A stretch of 15,294 nt of DNA from an uncultured Opitutaceae bacterium (GTDB taxonomy: Bacteria; Verrucomicrobiota; Verrucomicrobiae; Opitutales; Opitutaceae): positions 1 through 15,294 of the forward strand of contig CAMLSH010000034.1 in the NCBI GenBank assembly GCA_946482625.1, given 5' to 3'. The translations under genes and the position numbers were made by a program. Below are positions 7,506-15,172 of the stretch, piece by piece. How positions within the stretch are numbered: position 1 is the stretch's first letter; each line of letters begins with the position of its first letter. A model generated the notes under the pieces. It saw only the letters and a program-made list of their open reading frames with translations, had not been told where the DNA came from and searched no databases.

Positions 7506-7615
7506 CCGGAGCGGCGACATTCACATCGCCAACTCCGAAAACCCCACCTTCGCCCTCCGACTTCCCGCCCTCGGCAATCGTCGTATCAGGTTTCTCCTGC
7601 CCGTTCTTTGAGTGA
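7502..7615 (+). CDS. Possible small coupled ORF or truncated gene start
   Basis: ATG 7502 overlaps the TGA of the preceding glycosyltransferase gene (ATGA) and opens a frame of 37 codons to the TGA at 7613-7615. The product is rich in proline, serine and threonine for 25 residues, then ends 'SAIVVSGFSCPFFE'. That last part could be the first strand of a Rossmann-type enzyme whose remainder has been lost. There is no Shine-Dalgarno and no known family. It may be chance; the only positive sign is the overlap geometry, which is shared with two true junctions in this cluster. Confidence 0.22.
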   Translation: MTGAATFTSPTPKTPPSPSDFPPSAIVVSGFSCPFFE

Positions 7616-7678
7616 AACCGCCACTCGACGTCGCCCCGCCGCCCGCTAATTCTCGCCCCTTATCATTTAACGACGCCC

Positions 7679-8788
7679 ATGCCTGTAACCGCCAAAACCT
7701 CCGATCCCGTCCCCGTCGTCGTCGCCGGTTGCGGTGCGATCACCAAGTTCTTCTACGCCTCCGCCCTCGCCTATCTGGAAAGAACCGGCGTCGTCCGCGT
7801 CGCCGCCCTCTGCGATCCCAGCGAGACCAACCGCGCCGCCATCCACCAGCGTTTCCCGAAATCCCTCAGCCTCGCGAAATTCGAAGACGCCCCGCTCTCC
7901 CCCGGCACCATCGTCGTCGTCGGCACGCCGCCCAAACTTCACGGCCCTCAGACCATCCTCGCCCTCGAACGCGGTTGCGCCGTCCTCTGTGAAAAACCCA
8001 TGGCGGCCACCCTCGCCGACGCCGAAGCCATGGCCGCCGCCGCCCAACGCACCGGCGGCCTCCTCGCGATCGGCGTCTACCGCCGCTTCTTCCGCGCCAC
8101 TCAGTTCATCAAAGACCTCTGCGTCGCCCAAACCCTCGGCCCCATCGTCTCCTTCGAGGTCGAAGAAGGCGGCCCGTTCCGTTGGGACGCCGCCTCCGAT
8201 TCCTTCTTCCGCCGCGACATCACCCCCGGCGGCGTGCTCTACGACACCGGCGTCCACACGCTCGACCTACTGCTCTGGTGGTTTGGCGAACCCGCCTCGC
8301 TCGACTACCGCGACGACGCCGCCGGCGGCCTCGAAGCCAACTGCGCCTTGAAACTCAACTACACCGGCGGCTTCACCGGCGAAGTCCGCATCAGCCGCGA
8401 CTGGGCAACGAAAAACATCTTCCGCGTCAACTTCGCCAAGGGATCCGTCTCCTGGTCCGTGGGCAACGCCGGCCAAGTCGCCCTCAGCATCAACGGCGTG
8501 GATACCGTCCTCAGCGGCGACATCCTTCCGAAAACCGACGACGGCCTCTCGCTCCACACCGGCCGCCTCGCCGAAGGCTCCCCGCAGGCCTTCATCCGCC
8601 AGCTCATGAACGTCGCCGCCGCCGTCCGCGGCACCGCCCCGCTCCACATCCCCGCCTCCGAAGGCATCCGCTCCTTGAAACTCATCGAAGCCTGCTACCG
8701 CCAGCGCCAGCCGCTCACGCTTCCCTGGCTCTCCCCCGAAGAAACCGCCGGCTACGCCCGCCTTCAGCCGAAAGGAGCCGCCGCATGA
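7679..8788 (+). CDS. Gfo/Idh/MocA-family NAD(P)-dependent oxidoreductase
   Basis: 369 residues. 'VPVVVAGCGAITKFFYASAL' (11-30) is the N-terminal Rossmann dinucleotide-binding turn. 'VVVGTPPKLHGP' (79-90) follows, then 'CEKPMA' (104-109) with the conserved EKP lysine K106. 'GGVLYDTGVHTLDLLLWWFG' (184-203) carries the active-site D189 and H193. Length and domain order are normal for the family, which oxidises or reduces hydroxyl groups of sugars and inositols with a tightly held nicotinamide. Within a glycan cluster it probably makes or modifies a nucleotide sugar, for example through a 3-keto intermediate; the substrate is inference. It is cytoplasmic. The stop overlaps the next start (ATGA). 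The 173-base region before it has no clear promoter or Shine-Dalgarno. Confidence 0.93.
   Translation: MPVTAKTSDPVPVVVAGCGAITKFFYASALAYLERTGVVRVAALCDPSETNRAAIHQRFPKSLSLAKFEDAPLSPGTIVVVGTPPKLHGPQTILALERGCAVLCEKPMAATLADAEAMAAAAQRTGGLLAIGVYRRFFRATQFIKDLCVAQTLGPIVSFEVEEGGPFRWDAASDSFFRRDITPGGVLYDTGVHTLDLLLWWFGEPASLDYRDDAAGGLEANCALKLNYTGGFTGEVRISRDWATKNIFRVNFAKGSVSWSVGNAGQVALSINGVDTVLSGDILPKTDDGLSLHTGRLAEGSPQAFIRQLMNVAAAVRGTAPLHIPASEGIRSLKLIEACYRQRQPLTLPWLSPEETAGYARLQPKGAAA
8771..8777 (+). promoter_or_regulatory. Shine-Dalgarno AAAGGAG for the SDR gene
   Basis: AAAGGAG lies seven bases before ATG 8785. It fixes the start of the downstream SDR gene, whose frame is open far upstream (to 8182) across the oxidoreductase gene. 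It is the strongest ribosome site in the cluster. Confidence 0.8.
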
Positions 8789-9867
8789 AAATCGCCGTCA
8801 TTGGAGCCTCCGGTTTTGTCGGTCTGCGCCTCATCGAGCGCCTTCACCTCGAAGGCAAAGCCGAGGTCGTTCCCATCGTTCACGCCTTCCGCAGCCTCGC
8901 CGTCCTCGCGCGCTTCTCGCTTCCGTGGCGCGTGACCGATCCGACCGACGTCGATAAACTCGCCGAAGCGCTCAAAGGCTGCGACGCCGTGGTCCACGCC
9001 GCCCTCGCCGACGCCGGCCAGATCGTCGCGATGGCCGAGGCGCTTTATCCCGCCGCCCAAAAAGCCGGCGTCAAACGCATCGTCGCTCTCAGCAGCGCCG
9101 CCGTCCACACACTCGTGCCCGCTCCCGGCACGAACGACGAATCCGCGCCGTTGGTGAAACAAAAATCCGAATACAACGTCGCCAAGGCCAAAGCCGAGCT
9201 CCTGCTCACCCGCGCTCGCGAAGCCGGCCCGGTCGAGCTCGTCCAACTCCGCCCCAGTATCATCCACGGCCCGCGCTCCCGTCTCGTCGCCAACATCGCC
9301 AGCGAACTCCAAACCGGTTCCGCCTGGCTCGTCGGCGACGGCTCCGCGATCTGCAACGCCATCGCGGTGGACAACCTCATCGACGCCATCTGGCTCGCTC
9401 TTACCAAACCCGAGGCCGACAGCCACACCTTCCTCGTCAACGACCGCGAGACGATCACCTGGCGCGATTTCTACGCCGCCATCGCCTCGGCCATCGGCAC
9501 CGATTTGACCGGCGTCCACAGCATCACGCCCCCGGAGTTTCCCGACAGCCCGAGTCAAAAACTCGCCCGCCTCGCCGCAAAAAAATCCGCCCTGGCCGTG
9601 ATGCCCGCGATCCCGCGCGTCGTAAAACGCCTCGCCAAAGCCGCCGCCGCCGCCTTGCCGGAACCGGTTCCACCCGACGGCTGGCGCCTTCCCTCGGCCG
9701 CCTCGCCGCGCATCTCGGAAGAAATGTGCCAGCTCCAAAGCTGCCAGTGGCGTTTTCCCATCGCGAAAGCCGAACGCATCCTCGGATACGCCCCCACGCT
9801 TTCCTTCAACGACGCGATGAGCCGCACCGCCGCCTGGCTAAAATTCACCGGCATCGCCCGCCAATAA
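8785..9867 (+). CDS. Extended SDR: NAD-dependent epimerase/dehydratase
   Basis: 360 residues from ATG 8785, chosen by the Shine-Dalgarno and because 'MKIAVIGASGFVGLRLIERL' is a complete SDR start. GASGFVG at 7-13 is the GxxGxxG nucleotide site. 'VVHAAL' (69-74) and 'IVALSSAAVH' (99-108) are the next two landmarks, and Y130-x-x-x-K134 ('EYNVAKAKAE') is the catalytic pair. 'RPSIIHGPRS' then 'VDNLIDAIWLAL' follow the extended-SDR pattern of UDP-sugar epimerases and dehydratases. A region of about 60 residues after 240 is rich in alanine, lysine and proline and is not typical of the core. It overlaps the oxidoreductase gene by 4 nt, so the two are expected to be translated together and probably act in sequence on one sugar. 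The exact reaction is unknown. Confidence 0.9.
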   Translation: MKIAVIGASGFVGLRLIERLHLEGKAEVVPIVHAFRSLAVLARFSLPWRVTDPTDVDKLAEALKGCDAVVHAALADAGQIVAMAEALYPAAQKAGVKRIVALSSAAVHTLVPAPGTNDESAPLVKQKSEYNVAKAKAELLLTRAREAGPVELVQLRPSIIHGPRSRLVANIASELQTGSAWLVGDGSAICNAIAVDNLIDAIWLALTKPEADSHTFLVNDRETITWRDFYAAIASAIGTDLTGVHSITPPEFPDSPSQKLARLAAKKSALAVMPAIPRVVKRLAKAAAAALPEPVPPDGWRLPSAASPRISEEMCQLQSCQWRFPIAKAERILGYAPTLSFNDAMSRTAAWLKFTGIARQ

Positions 9868-9878
9868 ATCCGATGTAG

Positions 9879-9898
9879 GCGGGGTGCCCTCACCCCGC
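9879..9898. repeat. GC-rich hairpin after the SDR gene
   Basis: GCGGGGTG and CACCCCGC pair perfectly over 8 bp around a CCCT loop, 11 bases after the stop at 9867. There is no T-run on either strand, so it is not a standard intrinsic terminator. It looks more like a dispersed palindromic (REP-like) element, and could slow RNase decay or partly uncouple the last gene from the operon. Confidence 0.65.
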
Positions 9899-9962
9899 AT
9901 CCGCATCGCCCGCGAACAAACGCCAAATCGAAAAAAATCTCCCGCCCAATTTCGACTCCCCA

Positions 9963-9992
9963 TTCGCGTCCCTTCGCATCCCTTCGCGGTTA
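9963..9992. repeat. Three-copy degenerate 10-bp tandem repeat
   Basis: TTCGCGTCCC, TTCGCATCCC and TTCGCGGTTA follow one another without gaps. The first two differ at one base; the third keeps only the TTCGCG core. They lie 18-47 bases before the ATG of the next gene in otherwise non-coding DNA. Similar short TTCG-type arrays are, in my recollection, scattered between genes in this phylum, but I cannot check that here. Confidence 0.65.
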
Positions 9993-10009
9993 AAAGTCCT
10001 CCGTCCTCG

Positions 10010-11233
10010 ATGCCAGCCACCGCCTCAACCGCCCAACGCCTGCTCTTCTTCAGCCCGATGCTCGCCATGCCTTCCCAGCATGGCGGCTGCGTTTACCCGC
10101 ACGCGCTGCTGACCGAGCTCGGCCGCCAAGGCGTCGCCATCGACTACGCCTGGCTGGGCAAACCCCTCGTCAACGGCCGCCGTTGGATGCGCGACCCGCT
10201 CAACGCCCCTTACGTCTCCACCAGCTGGGTACGCGGCACCGCCAAGCTCGGCTCGATGCGCGTTCCCGCCACGTTGCGCGGCTGGCTCGGCGAAAAAACG
10301 CCCATCGCCGGTCAGCAGGAAAACGGCGGCGAACACACCGCCACACCCGACGAACAAGCCTTTGCCGCCAACGTCATCCGCCGCTTGAAACCGCACCGCG
10401 TGCTCATCGACAGCACGCCCATGTTGACGCTCCTCGACACGCTCTCTCCCGCCGAACGCGCACGGCTCCACATTTCCGTCCTCACGCATAATCTGACTTG
10501 GCGCCGCACCGAGCTCTACCGCGCCGCGGGCCAACCTTTGGACTTCCTCCCGATGACGCCCGCCGAGGAAACCGCGCTCCTATCCCGCGCCGACGTGATC
10601 GTCGCGATCCAAGACCGCGAAGCCGAAGCCTTCCGCGCGATGCTCCCCGGGAAAAAAGTCGTCACCGTCCCGATGCCCTTCGCCCCGCAACCGCAACCGT
10701 GGTCCGCCGCGATCCCCGGCCGCTGTCTCTTCGTCGGCGGCTACAGCGGCCACAATATAGAAGCCGTCAAATGGCTCGTATCCGACATCTGGCCCCGGGT
10801 ACTTGCCGAATGCCCCGAGGCTGAACTCATCATCGCCGGCACCGTGGGCAAATGCCTCAAAGAAACTCCGCCCGCCACCGCCAGCCGCATCCGGATCTTG
10901 GGCCCGGTCGACGACCTAAGAGCCGAATACGCCAAAACCTCCGTCTGTCTCGTCCCCCTCCCCCTCGGTACCGGCCTGAAAATTAAGTTAGTCGAAGCCA
11001 TGAGCTACGGCCGTCCCGTAGTCACCACCCCCGCCGGCGCCGAAGGCTTTTCCGAAATCGAATCCGGCCAAATTGCCCAAGTTGCTAACGACGCTGTAGC
11101 TCTTGCAAACGCCATCGCCAAACTCCTCGACGCCCCGGGAGAATCGTTGAAAATTGCCCAACGGCAACTCGACTGGTTGACAAACAACTTAGCTGCCTCT
11201 GCCGCGGTACGCGGTTTGATTGTCTTCGACTGA
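10010..11233 (+). CDS. GT4-type glycosyltransferase, paralog of the first gene
   Basis: 407 residues from ATG 10010. An in-frame GTG at 9884 would add 42 arginine- and proline-rich residues translated from the repeat region, so it is rejected. 'QRLLFFSPMLAMPSQHGGCV' (9-28) is the N-terminal strand and glycine loop. 'VLTHNLTWRRTELY' (157-170) is the acceptor-side segment. 'CLFVGGYSGHNIEAVKWL' (239-256), 'AELIIAG' (271-277) and 'GTGLKIKLVEAMSYGRPVV' (320-338) form the Glyco_trans_1_4 donor domain. Most of these blocks match the gene at 1-1245, so the two are paralogs. The last 85 or so codons use noticeably more A/T-ending codons (for example around 10980-11000 and 11080-11110) than the first 320. 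No Shine-Dalgarno is present. It is separated from the SDR gene by 142 bases of repeats. Confidence 0.9.
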   Translation: MPATASTAQRLLFFSPMLAMPSQHGGCVYPHALLTELGRQGVAIDYAWLGKPLVNGRRWMRDPLNAPYVSTSWVRGTAKLGSMRVPATLRGWLGEKTPIAGQQENGGEHTATPDEQAFAANVIRRLKPHRVLIDSTPMLTLLDTLSPAERARLHISVLTHNLTWRRTELYRAAGQPLDFLPMTPAEETALLSRADVIVAIQDREAEAFRAMLPGKKVVTVPMPFAPQPQPWSAAIPGRCLFVGGYSGHNIEAVKWLVSDIWPRVLAECPEAELIIAGTVGKCLKETPPATASRIRILGPVDDLRAEYAKTSVCLVPLPLGTGLKIKLVEAMSYGRPVVTTPAGAEGFSEIESGQIAQVANDAVALANAIAKLLDAPGESLKIAQRQLDWLTNNLAASAAVRGLIVFD

Positions 11234-11258
11234 TCGCCCTGCGCGACTTAGCCCCACG

Positions 11259-11287
11259 AAAAAGCCCCGCCGGATGAGGCGGGGCTT
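11259..11287 (-). terminator. Intrinsic terminator of the receptor gene
   Basis: AAGCCCCGCC (11262-11271) and GGCGGGGCTT (11278-11287) form a perfect 10-bp, GC-rich stem with a 6-base loop. Read on the minus strand, the stem is followed by five T residues (complement of 11259-11263), the standard intrinsic terminator form. It lies 27 bases after the receptor stop. On the plus strand only two T residues follow, so it would stop the convergent glycosyltransferase transcript less well. Confidence 0.9.
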
Positions 11288-11313
11288 AAACGTTCACCTG
11301 ATCGCAGAATCGG

Positions 11314-14300
11314 TCAGAGCTCCATATTCAGCGTAAGAATGAACTTCCGCGGATCGATGATACGATAAGCCCACGGCGTCCCATCGGAATTGACCGCAAC
11401 GGCCTGGAGACGACCGTCCTCGAACACATTCTTCACGTTAAACTGCAGAGAAGACTTAATACGTCCCGAGAACATGCGGAACTCGTAATTGAGCCACCAA
11501 TCCATCGTCGTGCGAGCTTTGTCATAGTAACGTTTATTCGCATCGAGTGAGCGTACAACATACTCGCCCGTGGTGGTATTCAGTTCCGGAGCGGCGTAAC
11601 CATAACCGATCGACGCTTTGTCATTCCAGCTGGCGAAAATGCCGGTACGCATATTTTTGAGCACGGAATTACTGCTAATACCCGCCAGCCTGTAGCTCGT
11701 AGTCAGATTTACCGAGTACTGGCGAAGTTGTGGACGCGTTTTCCCCAAGTTGGCTACTGTAATATTGTATGGGTTGTTGACGACGTTATTGAAGTCGTTC
11801 TCTCGGTTACCAGTGGTCCAGAATGCGGTTGCTTGGCCGAACTGGGGATCGCCCACAGTCTGATTTGTATATGTTGCCGCCTTCCAAACCGGCATGCGCC
11901 AGTCAAGATATTGCTTCAGCGCCGGCCCCAGGGCTGTATCGCGAGCATCACGTTTAGCCCCTGTAACTTTCATACTCCAAAACTTAGTGTTGTAATTAAC
12001 TTCCAGCTCGTAGCCGTCGGATTCGATATCTTGCGTTGCGGCTACCTGAGCTCCGTTCGTTTTCGAAACCTGCTCCTTGGTATAACCCATAAGGCCGTAA
12101 ATGTGATCGGTTACCTTCTGAGTAGTGTCCAAGCCATTGTTGGCACGATAAGTCGGATCTCCGGGCTCAGTTCCTCCATTGCCAACAATATTCAAATAAT
12201 AGAAGTCGAACAAATCAGTTCCACCAATGCCGCCAACCGTACCCTGATCGTCAGCGCCGACTCCAGTATCGAAATCGTACCGGAATGCTCGGGTCGCGAG
12301 GACGCTTGCGTTCCCGTATCGGGAATTGGTCTGTTTCGCCTCATAGCGATTCAAGCTGATCCAGAGCTTGTCCGACAGGAGGTTGAAACGAATACTATAA
12401 TCGCGACTCTCTCCAGTCGGATTCGGCAAAACATCTCCCAATGTATCCACCGCGTAGCCGACAGGCTCAAAACTGTCAGACTGATTGTAGGTAAGATGCA
12501 ACCACTTAAATGGTTTCACCACGATCCCCTGCTGACGTGTCAAGCCTCGACGCTCGGTCGCACCCGTTTTGGGATCAACAATCCGATAGTCATCCTGGAA
12601 ATTGAACTCATTACCTTCCGGGACGCCCGCGAAGACTGTCGTCGTGGTCAACGTAGTTGCCGTGCCACCAATAGTGGTGCCGACCTGTTCCACTGGAAAT
12701 GCTTTATTGGCAGCGGCTCTGTATTTATCCTCACGATAGCCGATCGTCGGTATAATCCGATCACCCCAAAAGAACCCCTGCCAGATAAGACCCTTGGTAC
12801 GAATCTCGTTCTTTTCGGTGCCGATCGCAAAATATGGCGTTCCAATCGTGACCTCTTGGCTACGCCAGCCGACCGGAACACCGACTGCTGCGTTAGTGCT
12901 GCCGCCATGATAGCGATAAAGAACTGGCGAGTTGCCGATCGGTCGCGAAGAGGGTGAATCAACGTTAAGGCCCGAACCATCGCCAAGATAGTATCGTGTG
13001 TTAAAGCCCGTTAGATTATCGCTGGGGAATTGAAGATACCCCGCTGGGACTTGGGCAGGCTGATAAAACAAAGAAGAATAGATATTTTGGGGTATGATTG
13101 CTGAGCGATAACGTAGCGCACTCGGGGAATATTGACGCTCCCGATATTCGCCGTAACCGAGAAAATTATGTTTTCCTAGATGCCGGAGAATTCCGCGTTT
13201 TTCTCTGAAATCTATCAGATACGCTAGCTGCGCCTTATTGGTGAAGTTGTTTTCCGGCCTACGATAACGCTGTGGCTGGAACCCCGAGAAGAAAGGCTGC
13301 AGATAATTTGGATTCGGCGAACCATCGGTCAGCGTCCGGTTGACGTCGACATCAAGAACAGCAGCTATACCGTCGCCGCCGTTACCAATGAAATTCCATG
13401 AGTCATTCTGAACCTTCTCATAAAATCCGCTCACTTGCGCTGCAAGCTGCTGGGTATCCGTCCTGAAAAAGCTGTGCTCCAACTGGAACTTCGTCATATC
13501 GGACGACTTCCGGGCGTAGTTAGCCGCGTTCAAATTATACTCAGTCCAATCATACATCGCTTTACCTTCATCACCATGTACGGAAACAAGATTGTCGATG
13601 GTGGAAAAAAGTGATCCATATGGCAGACCGGTTACTGGATTGATGTCATCGACCTGCGTCCGTACGACTACCGGATTGTTCCAGACCAACCGCTGATTGC
13701 CGTTGGCCCCCGTCTGGGAGCTGACAAAGTAAGAAGCCACGCCTGACGAATAACCAATCGTCGGACGGACTTGATTTGATCCACCAATTCGCGAACCACC
13801 AAGAAGTCCGTAAGTATCTCGTAACAAAATAGCGCCAGCGTCGTTACCGAGAACCTGTGAGATGGGTGCGCCGCTTGAATCGTACACGGTGAAGTTGGAT
13901 GGATTCCATGTATATGCCCCCCGGTCTTGCCACAAACTGATAACCTCTCTTGGCGTCATCATATTGGGCCGTGATGCAGCATTCCTATATGTCTCGTACG
14001 AAATCTTGAATGTCGTGTTTCGAAATGGTTGCGCGCGAAGCGCAACAGTAAACCTCTTGGTCTTGTCATAGGAAGGCTTTCTGATGAAACCCAGTTCATC
14101 ATGAACTCCAAGAATACGGATACCCAGCTTATCGCGGAAAAGCGGGCGATTAAAATCAAAAGTCGCGCGTTTTCCACCATAACTATCCCCTTGAATAGAA
14201 ATCTTGCTAAAATCTTTTGTAGTATTCGCTTCAGCAACATTGATATTAACCGTTCCTGATGTAGAACCGATGCCAAATATATTGGAGTTGGCGCCGCGGC

Positions 14301-14880
14301 TGATCTCTACCGAGTCGACATTGTAAGTGTCGATCGGAACAGAAGAACTCATCGAATTTCCTGAGTAGGAAATATTTGCGGCCCCCATGCCACGGATACG
14401 GTTGGCTGACTCAGGATTATTCGAAACCGTGTCGACTACACTACCACGATCAAAGCCAAACTCAGTGTACTGAAAGAGCCCTTCAACATTGGCTTCGGAT
14501 CTAAAAATATCATTAATATCAACAGAAGCCATATCTGTTAGCTGCTGTTTTGTGACCACGGAAATAGGAGACGCTATGTCCGCGAGACTGCTGTTCAAGC
14601 GCGTCCCCGACGTGGAGTTCGTAGCCATGTAGCCGTTATTCGAGGCGGTAACTTCAAACGGCGACAAAACGATCATATCGCCTGAATCGAGGACCTCTTT
14701 ACTCGCGACCTCCTGATTCGAGGGAGCTTTCTTGGTTTCTTCAGAAGCAATCACCCCCGGATTTTTGGGGGCTGCGGCTGGAGGCACTTGCTGTGCCCAA
14801 ATGGTTGGGGTTAACGAAGCCACGCAGGCCGCCGCGAAAATGCGGGACGAGTTACGGACTTCCCAAGGGAATAATTTCAT
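11314..14880 (-). CDS. TonB-dependent outer-membrane receptor
   Basis: 1188 residues from ATG 14880-14878. The frame is open to 15099, but the 73 extra residues lack any native pattern, while 'MKLFPWEVRNSSRIFAAACV' starts a signal peptide with likely cleavage after A29 ('TIWA|QQ'). A proline/lysine-rich linker follows, then a TonB-box-like 'GDMIVLSPFEVTAS' (67-80). The plug domain spans about 95-220: 'SPISVVTKQQLTD' (104-116), 'NRIRGMG' (160-166), and 'DSVEISRGANSNIFGIGSTS' (189-208). The rest is a long outer-membrane beta barrel rich in aromatic, Asn and Tyr strands. The protein ends '...PRKFILTLNMEL', with Leu where barrels commonly have Phe. It would import a large or scarce ligand (siderophore, cobalamin or oligosaccharide) using TonB-ExbBD energy. 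No SusD partner or carboxypeptidase-like N-terminal domain is present, so it is not a standard SusC. Substrate unknown. Its codon use is much less GC-rich than the cluster. Confidence 0.95.
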   Translation of the reverse strand: MKLFPWEVRNSSRIFAAACVASLTPTIWAQQVPPAAAPKNPGVIASEETKKAPSNQEVASKEVLDSGDMIVLSPFEVTASNNGYMATNSTSGTRLNSSLADIASPISVVTKQQLTDMASVDINDIFRSEANVEGLFQYTEFGFDRGSVVDTVSNNPESANRIRGMGAANISYSGNSMSSSVPIDTYNVDSVEISRGANSNIFGIGSTSGTVNINVAEANTTKDFSKISIQGDSYGGKRATFDFNRPLFRDKLGIRILGVHDELGFIRKPSYDKTKRFTVALRAQPFRNTTFKISYETYRNAASRPNMMTPREVISLWQDRGAYTWNPSNFTVYDSSGAPISQVLGNDAGAILLRDTYGLLGGSRIGGSNQVRPTIGYSSGVASYFVSSQTGANGNQRLVWNNPVVVRTQVDDINPVTGLPYGSLFSTIDNLVSVHGDEGKAMYDWTEYNLNAANYARKSSDMTKFQLEHSFFRTDTQQLAAQVSGFYEKVQNDSWNFIGNGGDGIAAVLDVDVNRTLTDGSPNPNYLQPFFSGFQPQRYRRPENNFTNKAQLAYLIDFREKRGILRHLGKHNFLGYGEYRERQYSPSALRYRSAIIPQNIYSSLFYQPAQVPAGYLQFPSDNLTGFNTRYYLGDGSGLNVDSPSSRPIGNSPVLYRYHGGSTNAAVGVPVGWRSQEVTIGTPYFAIGTEKNEIRTKGLIWQGFFWGDRIIPTIGYREDKYRAAANKAFPVEQVGTTIGGTATTLTTTTVFAGVPEGNEFNFQDDYRIVDPKTGATERRGLTRQQGIVVKPFKWLHLTYNQSDSFEPVGYAVDTLGDVLPNPTGESRDYSIRFNLLSDKLWISLNRYEAKQTNSRYGNASVLATRAFRYDFDTGVGADDQGTVGGIGGTDLFDFYYLNIVGNGGTEPGDPTYRANNGLDTTQKVTDHIYGLMGYTKEQVSKTNGAQVAATQDIESDGYELEVNYNTKFWSMKVTGAKRDARDTALGPALKQYLDWRMPVWKAATYTNQTVGDPQFGQATAFWTTGNRENDFNNVVNNPYNITVANLGKTRPQLRQYSVNLTTSYRLAGISSNSVLKNMRTGIFASWNDKASIGYGYAAPELNTTTGEYVVRSLDANKRYYDKARTTMDWWLNYEFRMFSGRIKSSLQFNVKNVFEDGRLQAVAVNSDGTPWAYRIIDPRKFILTLNMEL

Positions 14881-15140
14881 ACGATGTTCAGTTGGAGGTT
14901 GCTTGGGTGACAGACCGCTCCGTGCACTTTCTAGCCCGCAAATCGAATGCGTAACCCTGAAGGAGACTCTGACGGTACGCAAACAATCAGCTGGTTGGGG
15001 AAAATCGCCCACGTGCGAGGGGAGACGTGAGCGCGGGGATGCAAGAATCGGACTGGCAGGAAAATTTGAGAAAGAGGGAACCCGTGCAAATAGCCACAAT
15101 TCTTACAGTTCGATTTTATGCTTCACCCCTCGGAATTGCT

Positions 15141-15156
15141 GTTTCCCGGCGGAAAC
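15141..15156. repeat. Inverted repeat GTTTCC-N4-GGAAAC
   Basis: Six-base arms separated by CGGC, about 260 bases before the receptor start. This is the size of a dimeric repressor site, but a chance palindrome cannot be ruled out. Confidence 0.35.
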
Positions 15157-15172
15157 CGCGCGCCTTTGTCTT

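Noticed and set aside
8182..8784. N-terminal extension of the SDR protein
   Set aside because: This stretch is an arginine-rich shadow of the oxidoreductase gene. The Shine-Dalgarno and the native SDR N-terminus both fix the start at 8785.
9879..9898. Intrinsic terminator after the SDR gene
   Set aside because: The hairpin is perfect but has no T-run on either strand, so it is recorded as a repeat instead.
9963..9992. CRISPR-like array
   Set aside because: The units are only 10 bases, adjacent without spacers, and degenerate.
10025..10534. 169-codon minus-strand ORF opposite the last glycosyltransferase
   Set aside because: Ala/Gly/Glu-rich shadow without motifs inside a well-supported plus-strand gene.
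14881..15099. 73-residue N-terminal extension of the receptor
   Set aside because: It would bury the signal peptide that begins at 14880, and its sequence has no recognisable pattern.
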